Shown: piece after piece, positions 9,722-21,173 of the stretch
How the letters are laid out: each line of letters opens with the position of its first letter
Position numbering within the stretch: position 1 is the stretch's first letter
From: Serratia sp. DD3
Lineage (GTDB): Bacteria; Pseudomonadota; Gammaproteobacteria; Enterobacterales; Enterobacteriaceae
DNA length: 64,000 nt
NCBI RefSeq assembly: GCF_000496755.2
Contig: NZ_AYKS02000079.1
Location: forward strand, 50,308-114,307
Direction: 5' to 3'
Program-made: the position numbers and the translations under genes
Notes under the pieces: generated by a model
What the model was told of the DNA's origin: nothing
Seen by the model: only the letters and a program-made list of their open reading frames with translations
The model's database searches: none

Positions 9722-10168
9722 GGCGATGCCCGTCCTTTCGTTATTAGCACAGGTTAAAAAAGGAGCTGGTGTTTATATTGTGGCTCCTGAAAGTGGGAAG
9801 CATAACTGAGTACAGCAACTCGTATGCCAACATGATAGATTTATTATCGCGAGTTGCGCTTTATTCAACCGACCTCAGGATAAATCCACCTTCCGATATA
9901 AGTCTAGTTGCATACTGGAAAATTTCCTGCATCAATAAAATTTTTTTTAAGCCATATCAATGACTCACTTGCGGTTACTGCGGAGAGACTGGAAGGGCGG
10001 CGTAGAATAGACGAGAAGTAGGGGCTAATTCAGCAGAATAAATGAGCGTTATCTGCTCATTTATTGACTTATAACTGTTTTTTATTGTAAATATCACACA
10101 CGGAAACATATTTTCACATAAACTATTTACGTTATGACATTTACCTTTTTTATGTATGGGAAAACATC
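9722..10168. other. yeaG-mipA divergent intergenic region
   Basis: This 447-base, AT-rich region separates two divergent genes and carries no credible gene. It contains the sigma-54 promoter for yeaG at 9814-9829. A palindrome GGAAAATTTCC lies near 9918-9928, between two TGCAT/TGCATC sequences; I could not match it to a specific factor. Confidence 0.5.
9814..9829 (-). promoter_or_regulatory. Sigma-54 (-24/-12) promoter for yeaGH
   Basis: On the minus strand the sequence reads TGGCATACGAGTTGCT. It matches the sigma-54 consensus TGGCAC-N5-TTGC at all but one position, with the required GG-N10-GC spacing. It points into yeaG, leaving roughly an 80-base leader. Confidence 0.75.
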
Positions 10169-10918
10169 GTGAAAATACCTTCATTAAAAACATTAGCGAT
10201 TATTGTTGCCGCTGTCACTTGTGCTCACAATGCTCAGGCAGGAACTTGGTCACTGGGTGCTTCAGCATTGCTCACACCTGGCCCTTATCGTGGTTATCAG
10301 GACCGCGTCTATCCCGTTCCTATTATCAATTACGAAGGGGAAAACTTTCACTTCCGTTCATTGATGGCGGGTTATAACCTGTGGCGCGACCAGCAAAACC
10401 AGTTAAGTGTTATCGTACTCTATTCGCCGCTGAATTTTGACCCCGATGATAGTGATGATGATCGTATGAAGCAGTTGGATAAGCGCCGCAGTACGCTAAT
10501 GGGCGGTATGGCTTATTCATATAATGCTGATTGGGGAACAATCCGCAGCACCTTGGTCGGTGATGTGTTGAATAACAGCAATGGCCTGGTAGGCGATGTG
10601 GCTTATCTATACCGCTTCCAGACAGGTGACTGGCGTATTATCCCTGCGCTGGGGATGACCATGAATAGCTCAAACCAGAATAAATATTATTTTGGCGTTA
10701 ATGGTAATGAGTCACGCCGTAGTGGTTTCAATACCTATACACCGAGCAGTAGTGTGTCACCTTATCTTGAACTGACCACCCAATATAAAATCAACACCAA
10801 CTGGACTGGCTTCTTCACTGGGCGTTACACCAGTTTGGCCAGTGAAATTAAAGACAGCCCAATGGTGGATAAATCCTATTCCGGTTCGTTATTGACAGGG
10901 ATTTCCTATAGTTTTTAA
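10169..10918 (+). CDS. mipA: MltA-interacting outer membrane protein MipA
   Basis: Outer-membrane beta-barrel family protein (MipA/OmpV) proposed to scaffold lytic transglycosylase MltA and PBP1B. The 249-residue product has a classic signal peptide (hydrophobic core IIVAAVTCAHN, likely cleavage after AQA near residue 24). Alternating amphipathic strands follow, ending in an aromatic residue (GISYSF), the usual beta-barrel C-terminus. The start codon is GTG at 10169. It is divergent from yeaG, as in E. coli. Confidence 0.92.
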   Translation: MKIPSLKTLAIIVAAVTCAHNAQAGTWSLGASALLTPGPYRGYQDRVYPVPIINYEGENFHFRSLMAGYNLWRDQQNQLSVIVLYSPLNFDPDDSDDDRMKQLDKRRSTLMGGMAYSYNADWGTIRSTLVGDVLNNSNGLVGDVAYLYRFQTGDWRIIPALGMTMNSSNQNKYYFGVNGNESRRSGFNTYTPSSSVSPYLELTTQYKINTNWTGFFTGRYTSLASEIKDSPMVDKSYSGSLLTGISYSF

Positions 10919-10930
10919 TGGTGCTGTGCT

Positions 10931-10960
10931 CTTTTTTAGTGCGCTCTTGCACTAAAAAAG
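10931..10960. terminator. Terminator after mipA
   Basis: CTTTTTTAGTGC and GCACTAAAAAAG form a 12-bp stem with a six-base loop just after mipA. The A/T runs on both arms make it look bidirectional. Confidence 0.8.
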
Positions 10961-11085
10961 GGCGTTAAACAAGTAGGCTGCTTGGCTACCACTGAGATGC
11001 AGGTTACTGTACTACGTGTTTTGCCATCCCCATAGAAAACCAGCAAGGCGAAAGCAATGGATAGCTTTCACCTCGGTTTATTAAC

Positions 11086-11961
11086 TCAACGATTTTTGAT
11101 GCTGCGGATTTTAACTGCCAAACGGGCAGGGTGTTCGTGGGTAACTAGCAAGGGCCTGGTGACACGAGCCGTTTCTACGCAGACCATGGTTTTATAACCG
11201 TCATTCGGCATATCGGCCATGCTGCAAGAGAGTTCAACCCCTGGGTTCCAAGCGACAACATCACTGATATGCTGGTGATTAACTTCAATTGTGCGCTGTA
11301 ATACCGGGTCTTTAATCAGACTAGTGGCGGCTGGCTGGGTATAGATACGGTCTGTCCGACCGGTAAATTCCAGTTCACCCACCTGATGCGCTTCAATACC
11401 TTCTGCCACTTTATCAATAAAGTGTTCACCTAAACCGGCAACTTTAATCTTGTCAATATTTCCGATTTGGAAATAGGAATGGAGTGCGGCGGTAGCCTGA
11501 TAGTCACCTTGCGACTCTAGCGCGATATCGCATTCAGTACCGAACTTAAAGTGAGCCGTCAGGCTAAAGGCATGTGGCCACAGTTTTCGGGTTTCTGCAT
11601 TATCCTGCAATTTGAAGGTCAGGCTGACATTTTCTTGATCTTCATCATGGGCGACTAATTGCCAAGGGACATTACGGGCAAATCCGTGGGCCGGGTTATT
11701 GACTGGGCCAAACCATGGCCAACAGATGGGTACACCGCCACGGATAGCGACCCCAGCTTTGAAGGGGGTATTGTTACTTAACCAGATGACGGGCTGATCT
11801 CCATCGGGTTGCCAAGCCAGTAAATGTGCGCCTTGTAAGGTGATAGCCGCCCGAGTTTTAGGATGAGAAACCACTACGACGGCTAATTCATCCAATTGGC
11901 GCAGGCTAATAGAAGGGGATAATTGCTCGGTAACGGGCAAGGTGAAAATTTTTTCGTTCAT
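11086..11961 (-). CDS. yeaD: Putative glucose-6-phosphate 1-epimerase YeaD
   Basis: Aldose-1-epimerase-like enzyme thought to interconvert the alpha and beta anomers of hexose 6-phosphates, acting next to glycolysis. The 291 residues fit the YeaD/YMR099c family (294 in E. coli). Family features include QGAHLLAWQP, the conserved GGVPICWPWFG stretch (about residues 74-84) and the ALHSYFQIG region. It lies downstream of gapA on the same strand, separated by the gapA terminator. yeaE, which is nearby in E. coli, is not present here. Confidence 0.93.
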   Translation of the reverse strand: MNEKIFTLPVTEQLSPSISLRQLDELAVVVVSHPKTRAAITLQGAHLLAWQPDGDQPVIWLSNNTPFKAGVAIRGGVPICWPWFGPVNNPAHGFARNVPWQLVAHDEDQENVSLTFKLQDNAETRKLWPHAFSLTAHFKFGTECDIALESQGDYQATAALHSYFQIGNIDKIKVAGLGEHFIDKVAEGIEAHQVGELEFTGRTDRIYTQPAATSLIKDPVLQRTIEVNHQHISDVVAWNPGVELSCSMADMPNDGYKTMVCVETARVTRPLLVTHEHPARLAVKIRSIKNR

Positions 11962-12116
11962 GCTAAGGCCTCTATTCGGCGCAAAAACAGAGATATCTGT
12001 CGCCTAAACTGCTGCAAACAGTTGCCAGAATGCCCACTCATTTACAAGACGCAACTTAGATAAATGGTCAGATCGGGCTGTACAGTTGACGACACTGTGG
12101 TTGGTAAGAGGACAGG

Positions 12117-12146
12117 TACAAAAAGGGCGACACGAATGTCGCCCTT
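12117..12146 (-). terminator. Rho-independent terminator of gapA
   Basis: AAGGGCGACA/TGTCGCCCTT form a 10-bp stem with loop CGAA. On the minus strand it is followed by a T run. It begins 22 bases past the gapA stop. Confidence 0.9.
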
Positions 12147-12168
12147 ATAATCAACACCACATCTGCGA

Positions 12169-13510
<1,342 letters not shown>

Positions 13511-13912
13511 ATGACTAAAAATCAATTGCGCACAGAGTTGAATGACATTCAACACCATGTGACGCAGCAACAGGGGACTGAGGCGCCTTTTTCAGGCAAA
13601 TTGTTGCATAACCAGCGTGATGGCATGTATCACTGTTTGTGCTGTCACGCGCCACTGTTTTACTCCGCCAGCAAGTATGATCCAGGCTGCGGTTGGCCAA
13701 GCTTTTATCAGCCCGTTTCTGCTGATGCCATTCGTTATCTTGATGATAATTCACACAATATGCAACGTGTAGAGATCCGCTGTGCCAGCTGCGATGCCCA
13801 TTTGGGGCATGTTTTCCCGGATGGGCCACAGCCAACGGGGGAACGTTACTGTGTCAACTCTGCCTCACTGAGTTTCACCGATGACAACAGTGGTGAGCAG
13901 ACGCTGGGTTAA
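13511..13912 (+). CDS. msrB: Peptide methionine-R-sulfoxide reductase MsrB
   Basis: Cytosolic repair enzyme that reduces the R epimer of methionine sulfoxide in proteins. The 133-residue protein has the zinc-binding pairs C42-x-x-C45 and C91-x-x-C94 and the catalytic C114 in [10 protein letters not shown]. The GCGWPSFY and [10 protein letters not shown] motifs are also present. It is divergent from gapA and followed by yeaC, the same order as E. coli. Confidence 0.97.
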   Translation: MTKNQLRTELNDIQHHVTQQQGTEAPFSGKLLHNQRDGMYHCLCCHAPLFYSASKYDPGCGWPSFYQPVSADAIRYLDDNSHNMQRVEIRCASCDAHLGHVFPDGPQPTGERYCVNSASLSFTDDNSGEQTLG

Positions 13913-14040
13913 CAGGTGATTCTCCGTGATAATTCGAGTAGACGGCGGGAATAGGTGGCAAGCGGATCTCTATGTATTAAGAATTAACAAAATCGATTCA
14001 GCTAACTATCGGTTATTATCATCTAAAGGAAAACTGACTG

Positions 14041-14313
14041 ATGGAAGTAAAAGACTTGATTGCTTGCATGACGCCGGAAATTTATCAGCGTTTGCGCCAG
14101 GCGGTGGAACTGGGTAAATGGCCCGATGGGGTCGCGCTGACAACCGAACAGAAAGAAAACAGTCTGCAAGCGGTGATGCTCTGGCAATCAATGCACAATG
14201 TTGAAGCACAACATATGAGTATTGGCACTGATGGGCAGATTGTGATGAAAAGCAAACAGGAACTGAAGCAGCAGTTTATGGCAGAACCGCTGGTAAAATT
14301 GAAACCACAGTAG
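14041..14313 (+). CDS. yeaC: DUF1315 family protein YeaC
   Basis: Small conserved enterobacterial protein of unknown function (DUF1315), 90 residues. Recognised by length, position between msrB and pncA, and the family-type start (MEVKDLIACMTPEIYQRLRQ). Upstream CTAAAGGA gives a reasonable ribosome-binding site. No catalytic motif or membrane segment is visible, and no function is assigned. Confidence 0.88.
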   Translation: MEVKDLIACMTPEIYQRLRQAVELGKWPDGVALTTEQKENSLQAVMLWQSMHNVEAQHMSIGTDGQIVMKSKQELKQQFMAEPLVKLKPQ

Positions 14314-14322
14314 CAAGCGAAC

Positions 14323-14364
14323 CTCCCCGAGGTTGTTAGTGCTAGCGGGCAACCCACCGGGGAG
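14323..14364. terminator. Hairpin between yeaC and pncA
   Basis: CTCCCCG and CGGGGAG pair across a 28-base loop that can itself fold. It lies between the convergent stops of yeaC and pncA. No T run is evident, so the role is inferred from position. Confidence 0.4.
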
Positions 14365-14401
14365 AGTGAAGGGGATAGTGCAGGAAATAGTGCAGGGGAT
14401 A

Positions 14402-15034
14402 TTAGCGGTTGATAAATTGTGACAGCGTCACCAATTTTGCTCCCGCTTGCTGCATTTCCGCTAAAGCACGTTGGCTATCTTCGGGCTGCAAATTGACACC
14501 ACGGCAGCCATCAATAATCACCTGAGTTTGATAACCCAGGCTCAATGCATCTAATACGCTGAATTTTACGCAGTAATCAGTGGCCAATCCCATCACGGCA
14601 AGTTGGGTAACACCGTGTGTTTTCAACCAGCTATCCAAAAGGGTTGAGGTGCGGTGGCCGTTATCAAAGAAAGCACTGTAGCTATCAATGTTGGGATCTT
14701 CCCCTTTACGAAACACCGCTGCGATTTGTTGGCGCTGAAGCTGAGGGTGCAGTGCGGCCCCCGAGCTATGCTGGACGCAGTGCACTGGCCACCAGACCTG
14801 TGGCAAACCTTCAAGTTCACCCAAGGTGCCCACGGGTGCGTTAGCGTGAATGGCAAAGCTGCGATGATTAGCCGGATGCCAGTCCTGGCTGGCAATAACC
14901 GGTTCGTTGCGCGCACCACAAGCGTCAATCGCCTGATTGGCGATGGCAATGGTGGCATCACCTTCGGCTACCGCTAACGCGCCACCGGGGCAAAAGTCAT
15001 TTTGTAAATCGATTAATAACAAGGCGGACTTCAT
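14402..15034 (-). CDS. pncA: Nicotinamidase PncA
   Basis: Hydrolyses nicotinamide to nicotinate in NAD salvage; also responsible for pyrazinamide activation in bacteria that have it. The 210-residue isochorismatase-fold protein shows the catalytic aspartate D9 in LLIDLQNDFCPGG, metal-ligand region SQDWHPANH, and the nucleophilic cysteine in GLATDYCVKF. It follows ansA by 17 bases on the same strand and is probably co-transcribed with it. Confidence 0.96.
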   Translation of the reverse strand: MKSALLLIDLQNDFCPGGALAVAEGDATIAIANQAIDACGARNEPVIASQDWHPANHRSFAIHANAPVGTLGELEGLPQVWWPVHCVQHSSGAALHPQLQRQQIAAVFRKGEDPNIDSYSAFFDNGHRTSTLLDSWLKTHGVTQLAVMGLATDYCVKFSVLDALSLGYQTQVIIDGCRGVNLQPEDSQRALAEMQQAGAKLVTLSQFINR

Positions 15035-15051
15035 CTCAGCTCCAATAGGGG

Positions 15052-16068
15052 TTAATCTGCCACGCTCAGTTCACCACGTAGATCCTGCTGCATCAGGTTG
15101 CGGATCTCCTCGGGTGTCAAGGGTTGGCTCAGCAGGTAATGCAGCTTGGTTAATGCTGCCTCCACGGTCATATCAAACCCGCTAACAACGCCTGCATGGG
15201 CCAGCGCATTACCGGTAGCATATCCCCCCATATTGACTCTACCTGAAATACATTGGGTCAGATTCACTACCACAGTGCCACGTGCTGAGGCATCGCGTAG
15301 CTCATCCAACAATTCGGTTTTTTGTGGGGCATTGCCCACACCATAGCAGCGCAGAATCAGGGCTTTTACCGGTTGTAGCAGAAAATTACGTACCACCGCA
15401 GCAGAAATACCCGGATAGATAGTGACTACGCCGATCGGCTGTGGCGTGATGTTATGTACCACCAGTTCCCCACGGCAAACCGGCGATGGGATGCCTGTCT
15501 GACGGCGGATGTGGATCCCGGCTTCCAGTAACGGGGGCAGATTAGGTGAGGCAAAGGCATCAAAACCATCGGCATGGGCCTTGGTGGTACGGTTGCCGCG
15601 AAACAACTTATTATTGAAAAACAAACTCACTTCATTGACTGGATAATTGGCCGCCAAGTAGAGCGAATTCAATAGGTTGGTTTGACCATCAGAACGCAAT
15701 TCAGCCAAAGGGATTTGTGACCCTGTCACAATAACCGGTTTAGCCAGATTCTCCAACATAAAAGAGAGCGCAGAGGCGGTATAAGCCATGGTGTCAGTGC
15801 CATGCAGGATCACAAAGCCATCGTATTGATCATAATTCTTTTTAATATCGTCAGCGATGTGCTGCCAATCTTCTGGCGTCATATCTGAAGAGTCAATCAA
15901 TGGCACATATTCATGAATGGTGAAGTTTGGCATCTCTGGCCGATGGAATTCTGGCATCAGTGACAGTTGGTGCTGTAGATGCCCGGATACCGGAATATAA
16001 CCCTGCGTCGAGCGCTGCATACCGATAGTGCCGCCTGTGTAGGCGACGTAGATGGATTTTTTTTGCAT
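15052..16068 (-). CDS. ansA: Cytoplasmic L-asparaginase I
   Basis: Type I asparaginase that hydrolyses asparagine to aspartate and ammonia. The two family signatures are present: AYTGGTIGMQRS near the N-terminus with the nucleophilic threonine, and ILHGTDTMAYTAS with the second catalytic threonine region. There is no signal peptide, which fits the cytoplasmic type. I chose the ATG at 16068 because it matches the E. coli start (MQKKSIYVAY); an in-frame ATG four codons upstream at 16080, with AGG before it, is also possible. Length 338 residues. Confidence 0.95.
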   Translation of the reverse strand: MQKKSIYVAYTGGTIGMQRSTQGYIPVSGHLQHQLSLMPEFHRPEMPNFTIHEYVPLIDSSDMTPEDWQHIADDIKKNYDQYDGFVILHGTDTMAYTASALSFMLENLAKPVIVTGSQIPLAELRSDGQTNLLNSLYLAANYPVNEVSLFFNNKLFRGNRTTKAHADGFDAFASPNLPPLLEAGIHIRRQTGIPSPVCRGELVVHNITPQPIGVVTIYPGISAAVVRNFLLQPVKALILRCYGVGNAPQKTELLDELRDASARGTVVVNLTQCISGRVNMGGYATGNALAHAGVVSGFDMTVEAALTKLHYLLSQPLTPEEIRNLMQQDLRGELSVAD

Positions 16069-16119
16069 GGTAAGGCTCATATGACCTGCTAATAGGGCAA
16101 ATTATAGGGAGATGGTAAC

Positions 16120-16149
16120 AAAAAAAAAGCCCGACGACTTTGTCGGGCT
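16120..16149 (-). terminator. Terminator between sppA and ansA
   Basis: AGCCCGAC/GTCGGGCT form an 8-bp stem, followed on the minus strand by nine or more T residues. It is a strong rho-independent terminator for sppA, so ansA probably needs its own promoter or read-through. Confidence 0.9.
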
Positions 16150-16189
16150 AGAGATTTATCGCCATGCTGAATGAGCCTAGGGATAACAG

Positions 16190-18043
16190 TTAGCGAACTT
16201 CACCGCAGGTCAGGCAGATAGCATAACGATGTTGCGGGTCATTAAGGTTGTTGAATAGGCCAGGCTGCTCCGCCGCAGCTTTTGCCAGCGAGTTCAATGG
16301 TGCTGGCAGCATTGATTGAATCATGGCTGGCAGCATGGCGTGAATAGAGACATTAAACTGGCTAAGCAGGATATCCGCCAGACTTGGGTTATCAACAAAC
16401 CAACTGAGTTGCCAGTGGGTCAGTTTAGCTAACTCCGCCGCTTTTTTCACTGCATCATCAAAGTCACCCAGTTGGTCCACCAGGCCATTTTTCCTGGCAT
16501 CACTACCCAGCCAGACGTGGCCCTGAGCAACTTGATCGACCTGTTCTGGGGTCATCTTGCGAGAGTCAGCCACCAGCGTGATGAACTTCTTGTAACCATT
16601 CTCGATGTTCTGTTGCATCATTTGCGAGAACTCAGCGGGTAGTGCCTTGGTGACGGTGATATCCGCCAATGGAGACGTCGCCACGCCATCAGTATTGACA
16701 CCGATACTATCGAGGGTGTTCTCAAAGGTATTGATCACGCCAAAAATGCCGATGGAACCAGTGAGAGTGCTCGGGCTAGCAATAATATAATCTGCGGGTG
16801 CGGAGACCCAATACCCCCCAGAAGCCGCCATCCCTCCCATAGAAACCACCACCGGCTTGCCAATAGCGCGAATGGCCACCAATTCTGAACGAATCACTTC
16901 TGAAGCACTGACGCTGCCACCTGGGCTATTGACGCGCAGTATCACGGCTTTGATGTTGGGATCGAGACGGGCTTGGCGTAATTGTTCTGCGGTGGTATCG
17001 CTACCAACATTACCCGCCGTTTGTGGGCCATCCATGATTGGGCCATTAACAAAAACCACGGCGATCTCTTCCCCCAGTTCAGCGGGGGATTGAGGTTGGT
17101 AATCGTAGATACTGACGGAATTGAAGTTATTATTGGTTTTATTCCAACCAAAGGTTTTCACCAATTGATTTTCAATGACGGGTCGGGAAGCGAGCTCATC
17201 CACCAGTTTGCTGTTCAAGGCAAACTGTGCAGTATCTCCCCCTGCGGCTTTGAGGCCGTTGATGATATCGGCAGCACCAGGGAACAGTTGGTCTGGGGTC
17301 AGTTGACGATTGGCTGCTACCGTATCCAGGTAGTTTTGCCATAATCCGCCAATCCAGCGGCTATCAGCCTCACGTGCTTCTGGCGACATATCGTTACGAA
17401 TCAGCGGTTCTACGGCAGATTTATAGGTACCCACGCGGAAAATGTTGGTGGTAACCTTCACTTTTTCCAATAACGCTTTGTAATACAGGTTATTGGTGGC
17501 AAAGCCATGCAGGTCTACGGCACCAAGTGGTGATAGATAAATCTTGGTGGCGTAGCTGGCGAGGTAATATTGTGTCTGGTTGTAGCTATCACCTATGGCA
17601 TAGATCGGTTTACCGCTATCGCGGAATTCACGCAGGGCTTTGCCGATATATTGCAACGAGGGTTGGTCGGCACCGACAAAGTCATTTAATTGCAACACCA
17701 TTCCGGTGATGTTCTTATCGTCCTTCGCTTTGCGAAGGGTATCCACCAAATCAAACAGCGAGTTTTCTTGCTGACGATTACTGGATGTACCCAGTAGTTC
17801 ACGCCCTAATAGACGGAAGCGGTTATTGACGGCTGGGCTATCAACCACAGTGCCTTTCAGATCAACCAATAGTGCCCCGCGGGGGATTTCCATTGAGACA
17901 TTATTCTGAAAGGTGAGATAAATACCCACGCCAATCAGGATCAGAAAAATCAGGAACAAGTTGAGGATCAACTCCCTGACAAAATTGATTAGATGCCAGG
18001 TCCATCTGAAAATACCGGCAATAAATCGCCACAATGTGCGCAT
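16190..18043 (-). CDS. sppA: Signal peptide peptidase SppA (protease IV)
   Basis: Inner-membrane serine protease that degrades cleaved signal peptides. The 617-residue length matches the E. coli long form (618). An N-terminal membrane segment (LILNLFLIFLILIGVGIYL) is followed by two tandem SppA domains. The Lys general base is in RVGTYKSAVEP and the catalytic Ser in SMGGMAASGGYWVSAP. The gene is divergent from ydjA. Confidence 0.97.
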   Translation of the reverse strand: MRTLWRFIAGIFRWTWHLINFVRELILNLFLIFLILIGVGIYLTFQNNVSMEIPRGALLVDLKGTVVDSPAVNNRFRLLGRELLGTSSNRQQENSLFDLVDTLRKAKDDKNITGMVLQLNDFVGADQPSLQYIGKALREFRDSGKPIYAIGDSYNQTQYYLASYATKIYLSPLGAVDLHGFATNNLYYKALLEKVKVTTNIFRVGTYKSAVEPLIRNDMSPEAREADSRWIGGLWQNYLDTVAANRQLTPDQLFPGAADIINGLKAAGGDTAQFALNSKLVDELASRPVIENQLVKTFGWNKTNNNFNSVSIYDYQPQSPAELGEEIAVVFVNGPIMDGPQTAGNVGSDTTAEQLRQARLDPNIKAVILRVNSPGGSVSASEVIRSELVAIRAIGKPVVVSMGGMAASGGYWVSAPADYIIASPSTLTGSIGIFGVINTFENTLDSIGVNTDGVATSPLADITVTKALPAEFSQMMQQNIENGYKKFITLVADSRKMTPEQVDQVAQGHVWLGSDARKNGLVDQLGDFDDAVKKAAELAKLTHWQLSWFVDNPSLADILLSQFNVSIHAMLPAMIQSMLPAPLNSLAKAAAEQPGLFNNLNDPQHRYAICLTCGEVR

Positions 18044-18210
18044 GTGCTCTCCAAAATAGGGTGGTATACGCCGCTATCGTAATGAGTGGTTAAACAAATG
18101 TCAGCTTTAACTTTTTAATTCGCTGGTTAAAGAGAGTATTGCAGAAACTGTCACTCTTTGTTGGGCTATGCTAACGTGCGTGAAATAAAAATTGTTATTA
18201 GGAATGAATC

Positions 18211-18762
18211 ATGGATGCACTAGAACTGTTACTCAACCGCCGTTCGGCATCGCGCCTGGTAGCACCTGCACCTGAAGGTGAAGTGCGTCAGAATATCATC
18301 AATGCAGGCTTACGGGCTCCAGACCATGGTGCACTGCAACCCTGGCGTTTTGTGCTGATTGAGAACCAGGGATTAGTGCGTTTCAGTGAACTATTGCAGC
18401 GCGCGGCCCAACAGGACCAACTGGGTGAAAGCGCCATCGAGAAAGCCAAGCAAATCCCTTCCCGTGCGCCGTTGATCATCACGGTGATTGCCCATTGCAG
18501 CGATAACCCGAAGGTCCCCCACTGGGAACAGGTGGTGTCAGCCGGTTGTGCGGTGCAGGCGATGCAGATGGCGGCATTGGCACAGGGCTTCAATGGCATC
18601 TGGCGTACTGGCGTCTGGACGGCAAATGCGTTGGTGCGTGAAGCCTTCGCCTGCCGTGAGCAGGATGAAATTGTTGGCTTCCTTTATTTGGGTACACCAC
18701 AGTTGAAGGCCCCGGCAAAAGTAGTCGCGCCGGATAGCACGACTTTTGTCAGTTACTTCTGA
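18211..18762 (+). CDS. ydjA: Putative NAD(P)H nitroreductase YdjA
   Basis: Small FMN-binding nitroreductase-family protein of 183 residues, same length as E. coli YdjA. The N-terminal [10 protein letters not shown] and [16 protein letters not shown] segments are the family FMN/phosphate-contacting regions. Its physiological substrate is not established. It is divergent from sppA and precedes selD by 249 bases, an order kept from E. coli. Confidence 0.93.
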   Translation: MDALELLLNRRSASRLVAPAPEGEVRQNIINAGLRAPDHGALQPWRFVLIENQGLVRFSELLQRAAQQDQLGESAIEKAKQIPSRAPLIITVIAHCSDNPKVPHWEQVVSAGCAVQAMQMAALAQGFNGIWRTGVWTANALVREAFACREQDEIVGFLYLGTPQLKAPAKVVAPDSTTFVSYF

Positions 18763-19011
18763 ACCATCTGTGATCAAGCAGGTGCAAAGTGGCCCATCAT
18801 GGTGTCGCTTTGCACTATTTATGAGCATTCGCACGCATTATGCCAACCACCGCTTATCAATCCCTTCGCCAAGCGCTACCCTATAGCGCATTGATTCAAG
18901 CTACAGGGTATCTACCTTTCGGACCTTTCTGTACCCACCTCAGCAGTTTGAATGACGATGGGAATAACCCGTTATGATATCCTGACGCGCATTACTCAGA
19001 GGGAGTGGATT

Positions 19012-20061
19012 ATGACATTGCCAGCGATTCGTTTAACCCAGTACAGCCATGGTGCTGGCTGTGGCTGCAAAATCTCACCGAAAGTACTTGAGACGATATT
19101 GCACAGCGAACAGGAAAAGTTTGTTGACCCTAATTTATTGGTGGGGAATGAAACCCGTGATGATGCGGCCGTTTATGACATCGGTAATGGTGTCGGCATT
19201 ATCAGCACCACTGATTTTTTTATGCCGATTGTCGATGACCCGTTTGATTTTGGTCGCATTGCCGCGGCCAATGCCATTAGTGATGTCTACGCGATGGGGG
19301 GGAAACCCTTGATGGCGATTGCCATTCTAGGCTGGCCGATTGCCACATTACCCGCAGAGGTGGCGCAACAGGTAATTGATGGTGGGCGATACGCTTGCCA
19401 GCAGGCCGGTATCGCGTTGGCTGGGGGGCACTCGATTGATGCACCCGAGCCCATTTTTGGCCTGGCTGTTACGGGTATTGTCAGTACCGAACGGGTAAAG
19501 AAAAATAGCGCAGCACAAGCGGGAGCTAGGCTGTTCTTAACCAAACCGTTGGGTATCGGTGTGTTGACCACCGCAGAGAAGAAAAGCAAATTGCGCCCAG
19601 AGCATGAAGGGTTGGCCACCCAAGTGATGTGCCAATTAAATAAGCCTGGGGCTGAATTTGCTGACGTTGCCGGTGTCACGGCAATGACTGACGTGACCGG
19701 TTTTGGTTTGCTTGGGCACTTAAGTGAGATGTGTCAAGGCTCAGGCTTGCAAGCGACACTGTGGTTCGATCAGGTACCCCGGCTACCCGAGGTAGAATCC
19801 TATATTAAACAAGGTTGCGTACCGGGTGGGACGCAACGCAATTATGAAAGCTACGGCCATCTGATTGGTACCATGACTGAGCTGCAACGCCAATTGTTGT
19901 GTGACCCACAAACCTCTGGCGGGTTGTTACTGGCGGTACTGCCGCAAGCGGAGGCTGACGTGCAGGCGATTGCGGCACGCCATGGTATTGCCATCAACGC
20001 CATAGGTGAATTGCATGCCGTCCGCCCTGGTAAACCATTGATTGAGGTTATCGAGTGCTAA
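19012..20061 (+). CDS. selD: Selenide, water dikinase SelD
   Basis: Makes selenophosphate from selenide and ATP, the selenium donor for selenocysteine and for 2-selenouridine in tRNA. The active site GAGCGCK has cysteine C17 (not selenocysteine) and K20. The glycine-rich [10 protein letters not shown] and TSGGLL regions are conserved. I chose the ATG at 19012, preceded by GAGGGAG, giving 349 residues; an upstream in-frame start at 18952 lacks family support. Its last seven bases overlap selU, so translation of the two is likely coupled. Confidence 0.97.
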   Translation: MTLPAIRLTQYSHGAGCGCKISPKVLETILHSEQEKFVDPNLLVGNETRDDAAVYDIGNGVGIISTTDFFMPIVDDPFDFGRIAAANAISDVYAMGGKPLMAIAILGWPIATLPAEVAQQVIDGGRYACQQAGIALAGGHSIDAPEPIFGLAVTGIVSTERVKKNSAAQAGARLFLTKPLGIGVLTTAEKKSKLRPEHEGLATQVMCQLNKPGAEFADVAGVTAMTDVTGFGLLGHLSEMCQGSGLQATLWFDQVPRLPEVESYIKQGCVPGGTQRNYESYGHLIGTMTELQRQLLCDPQTSGGLLLAVLPQAEADVQAIAARHGIAINAIGELHAVRPGKPLIEVIEC

Positions 20062-21173
20062 CGCAGCAGTTACGGGGTGACACGAAAGATTATCAGCGCA
20101 TTTTCTTAGAGGATGTTCCGCTTATTGATGTACGTGCACCCATCGAGTTTCGGCAAGGTGCATTCCCGTTGACAGTCAACTTGCCACTGATGGATGACCG
20201 CGAACGCCAAATAGTGGGGACCTGTTATAAACAACAGGGGCAACAGGCGGCGATTGCTTTAGGGCACAGCCTGGTCAATGGTGAGTTACGGGCGCAGCGG
20301 ACTCGTGCCTGGATTGAACAGGTAGCACAGCAGCCAAGCGGTTATCTCTACTGTTTCCGTGGTGGATTGCGCTCTCAACTGGTACAGCAGTGGCTACATG
20401 AGGCCGGGGTCGATTATCCGCGGATTATTGGTGGTTACAAAGCGCTGCGCCATTTTCTACTGGAGACACTCGAATCGGCGATGACCTTGCCGATGGTGAT
20501 CGTTGGTGGCAATACCGGTTGCGGTAAAACGCTACTGATTAATGAAATGGCGTCCGGTATTGACCTGGAAAATCTGGCCCATCACCGTGGTTCATCTTTT
20601 GGCCGAACCTTGACCAAACAACCTAGCCAGATTGATTTTGAAAATCAATTGGCGGTGCAGATGCTGAAAAAACAGCATGGTGGCTGTCGCAAGTGGATAG
20701 TGGAAGATGAAAGCCGGACGATTGGTTCTGATAGCCTGCCGTTGAGTTTATTCAATGCCATGCAGCAAGCACCGGTGGTGGTGATTGATGATCCATTTGA
20801 CGTGCGCGTGGCAAGGCTGCAGGAAGAGTATATTGACCGGATGCGAGCCGATTTCGAACAGACCTACGGTGAACTGGAGGGTTGGCAGCAATATGATGAG
20901 TATTTGCATCACGGCTTGTTTGCCATTCGACGCCGTTTGGGGTTGGAACTCTTCCAGCAGTTAACACAAAGGTTGGAAGAGGCGCTGCAATTACAACGGG
21001 CCACCGGTAACAGTGATGCTCACCAGCAGTGGTTGGTGCCATTGTTACAACACTACTATGATCCGATGTATTGCTATCAATTGGAAAAGAAAAACCAGCG
21101 CGTGATTTTCCGTGGAAACTATGCGCAGGTGAAAGAATTTTTAATGGCCTATAGCCAGAATAACGGTGAGTAA
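20055..21173 (+). CDS. selU: tRNA 2-selenouridine synthase SelU (MnmH)
   Basis: Converts 2-thiouridine in the wobble position of certain tRNAs to 2-selenouridine using selenophosphate, through a geranylated intermediate. Two domains are visible: a rhodanese domain with active-site C100 in YCFRGGLRS, and a P-loop domain with GGNTGCGKT at 151-159. It starts at GTG 20055, inside selD, and its TAA shares a base with the ATG of topB. In E. coli selU (ybbB) is elsewhere, so placing it beside its substrate-making enzyme is notable. Confidence 0.95.
   Translation: MLTQQLRGDTKDYQRIFLEDVPLIDVRAPIEFRQGAFPLTVNLPLMDDRERQIVGTCYKQQGQQAAIALGHSLVNGELRAQRTRAWIEQVAQQPSGYLYCFRGGLRSQLVQQWLHEAGVDYPRIIGGYKALRHFLLETLESAMTLPMVIVGGNTGCGKTLLINEMASGIDLENLAHHRGSSFGRTLTKQPSQIDFENQLAVQMLKKQHGGCRKWIVEDESRTIGSDSLPLSLFNAMQQAPVVVIDDPFDVRVARLQEEYIDRMRADFEQTYGELEGWQQYDEYLHHGLFAIRRRLGLELFQQLTQRLEEALQLQRATGNSDAHQQWLVPLLQHYYDPMYCYQLEKKNQRVIFRGNYAQVKEFLMAYSQNNGE

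Noticed and set aside
9769..9963. 64-codon frame between yeaG and mipA
   Set aside because: It overlaps the sigma-54 promoter of yeaG, uses a GTG start without a good ribosome-binding site and has no recognisable features.
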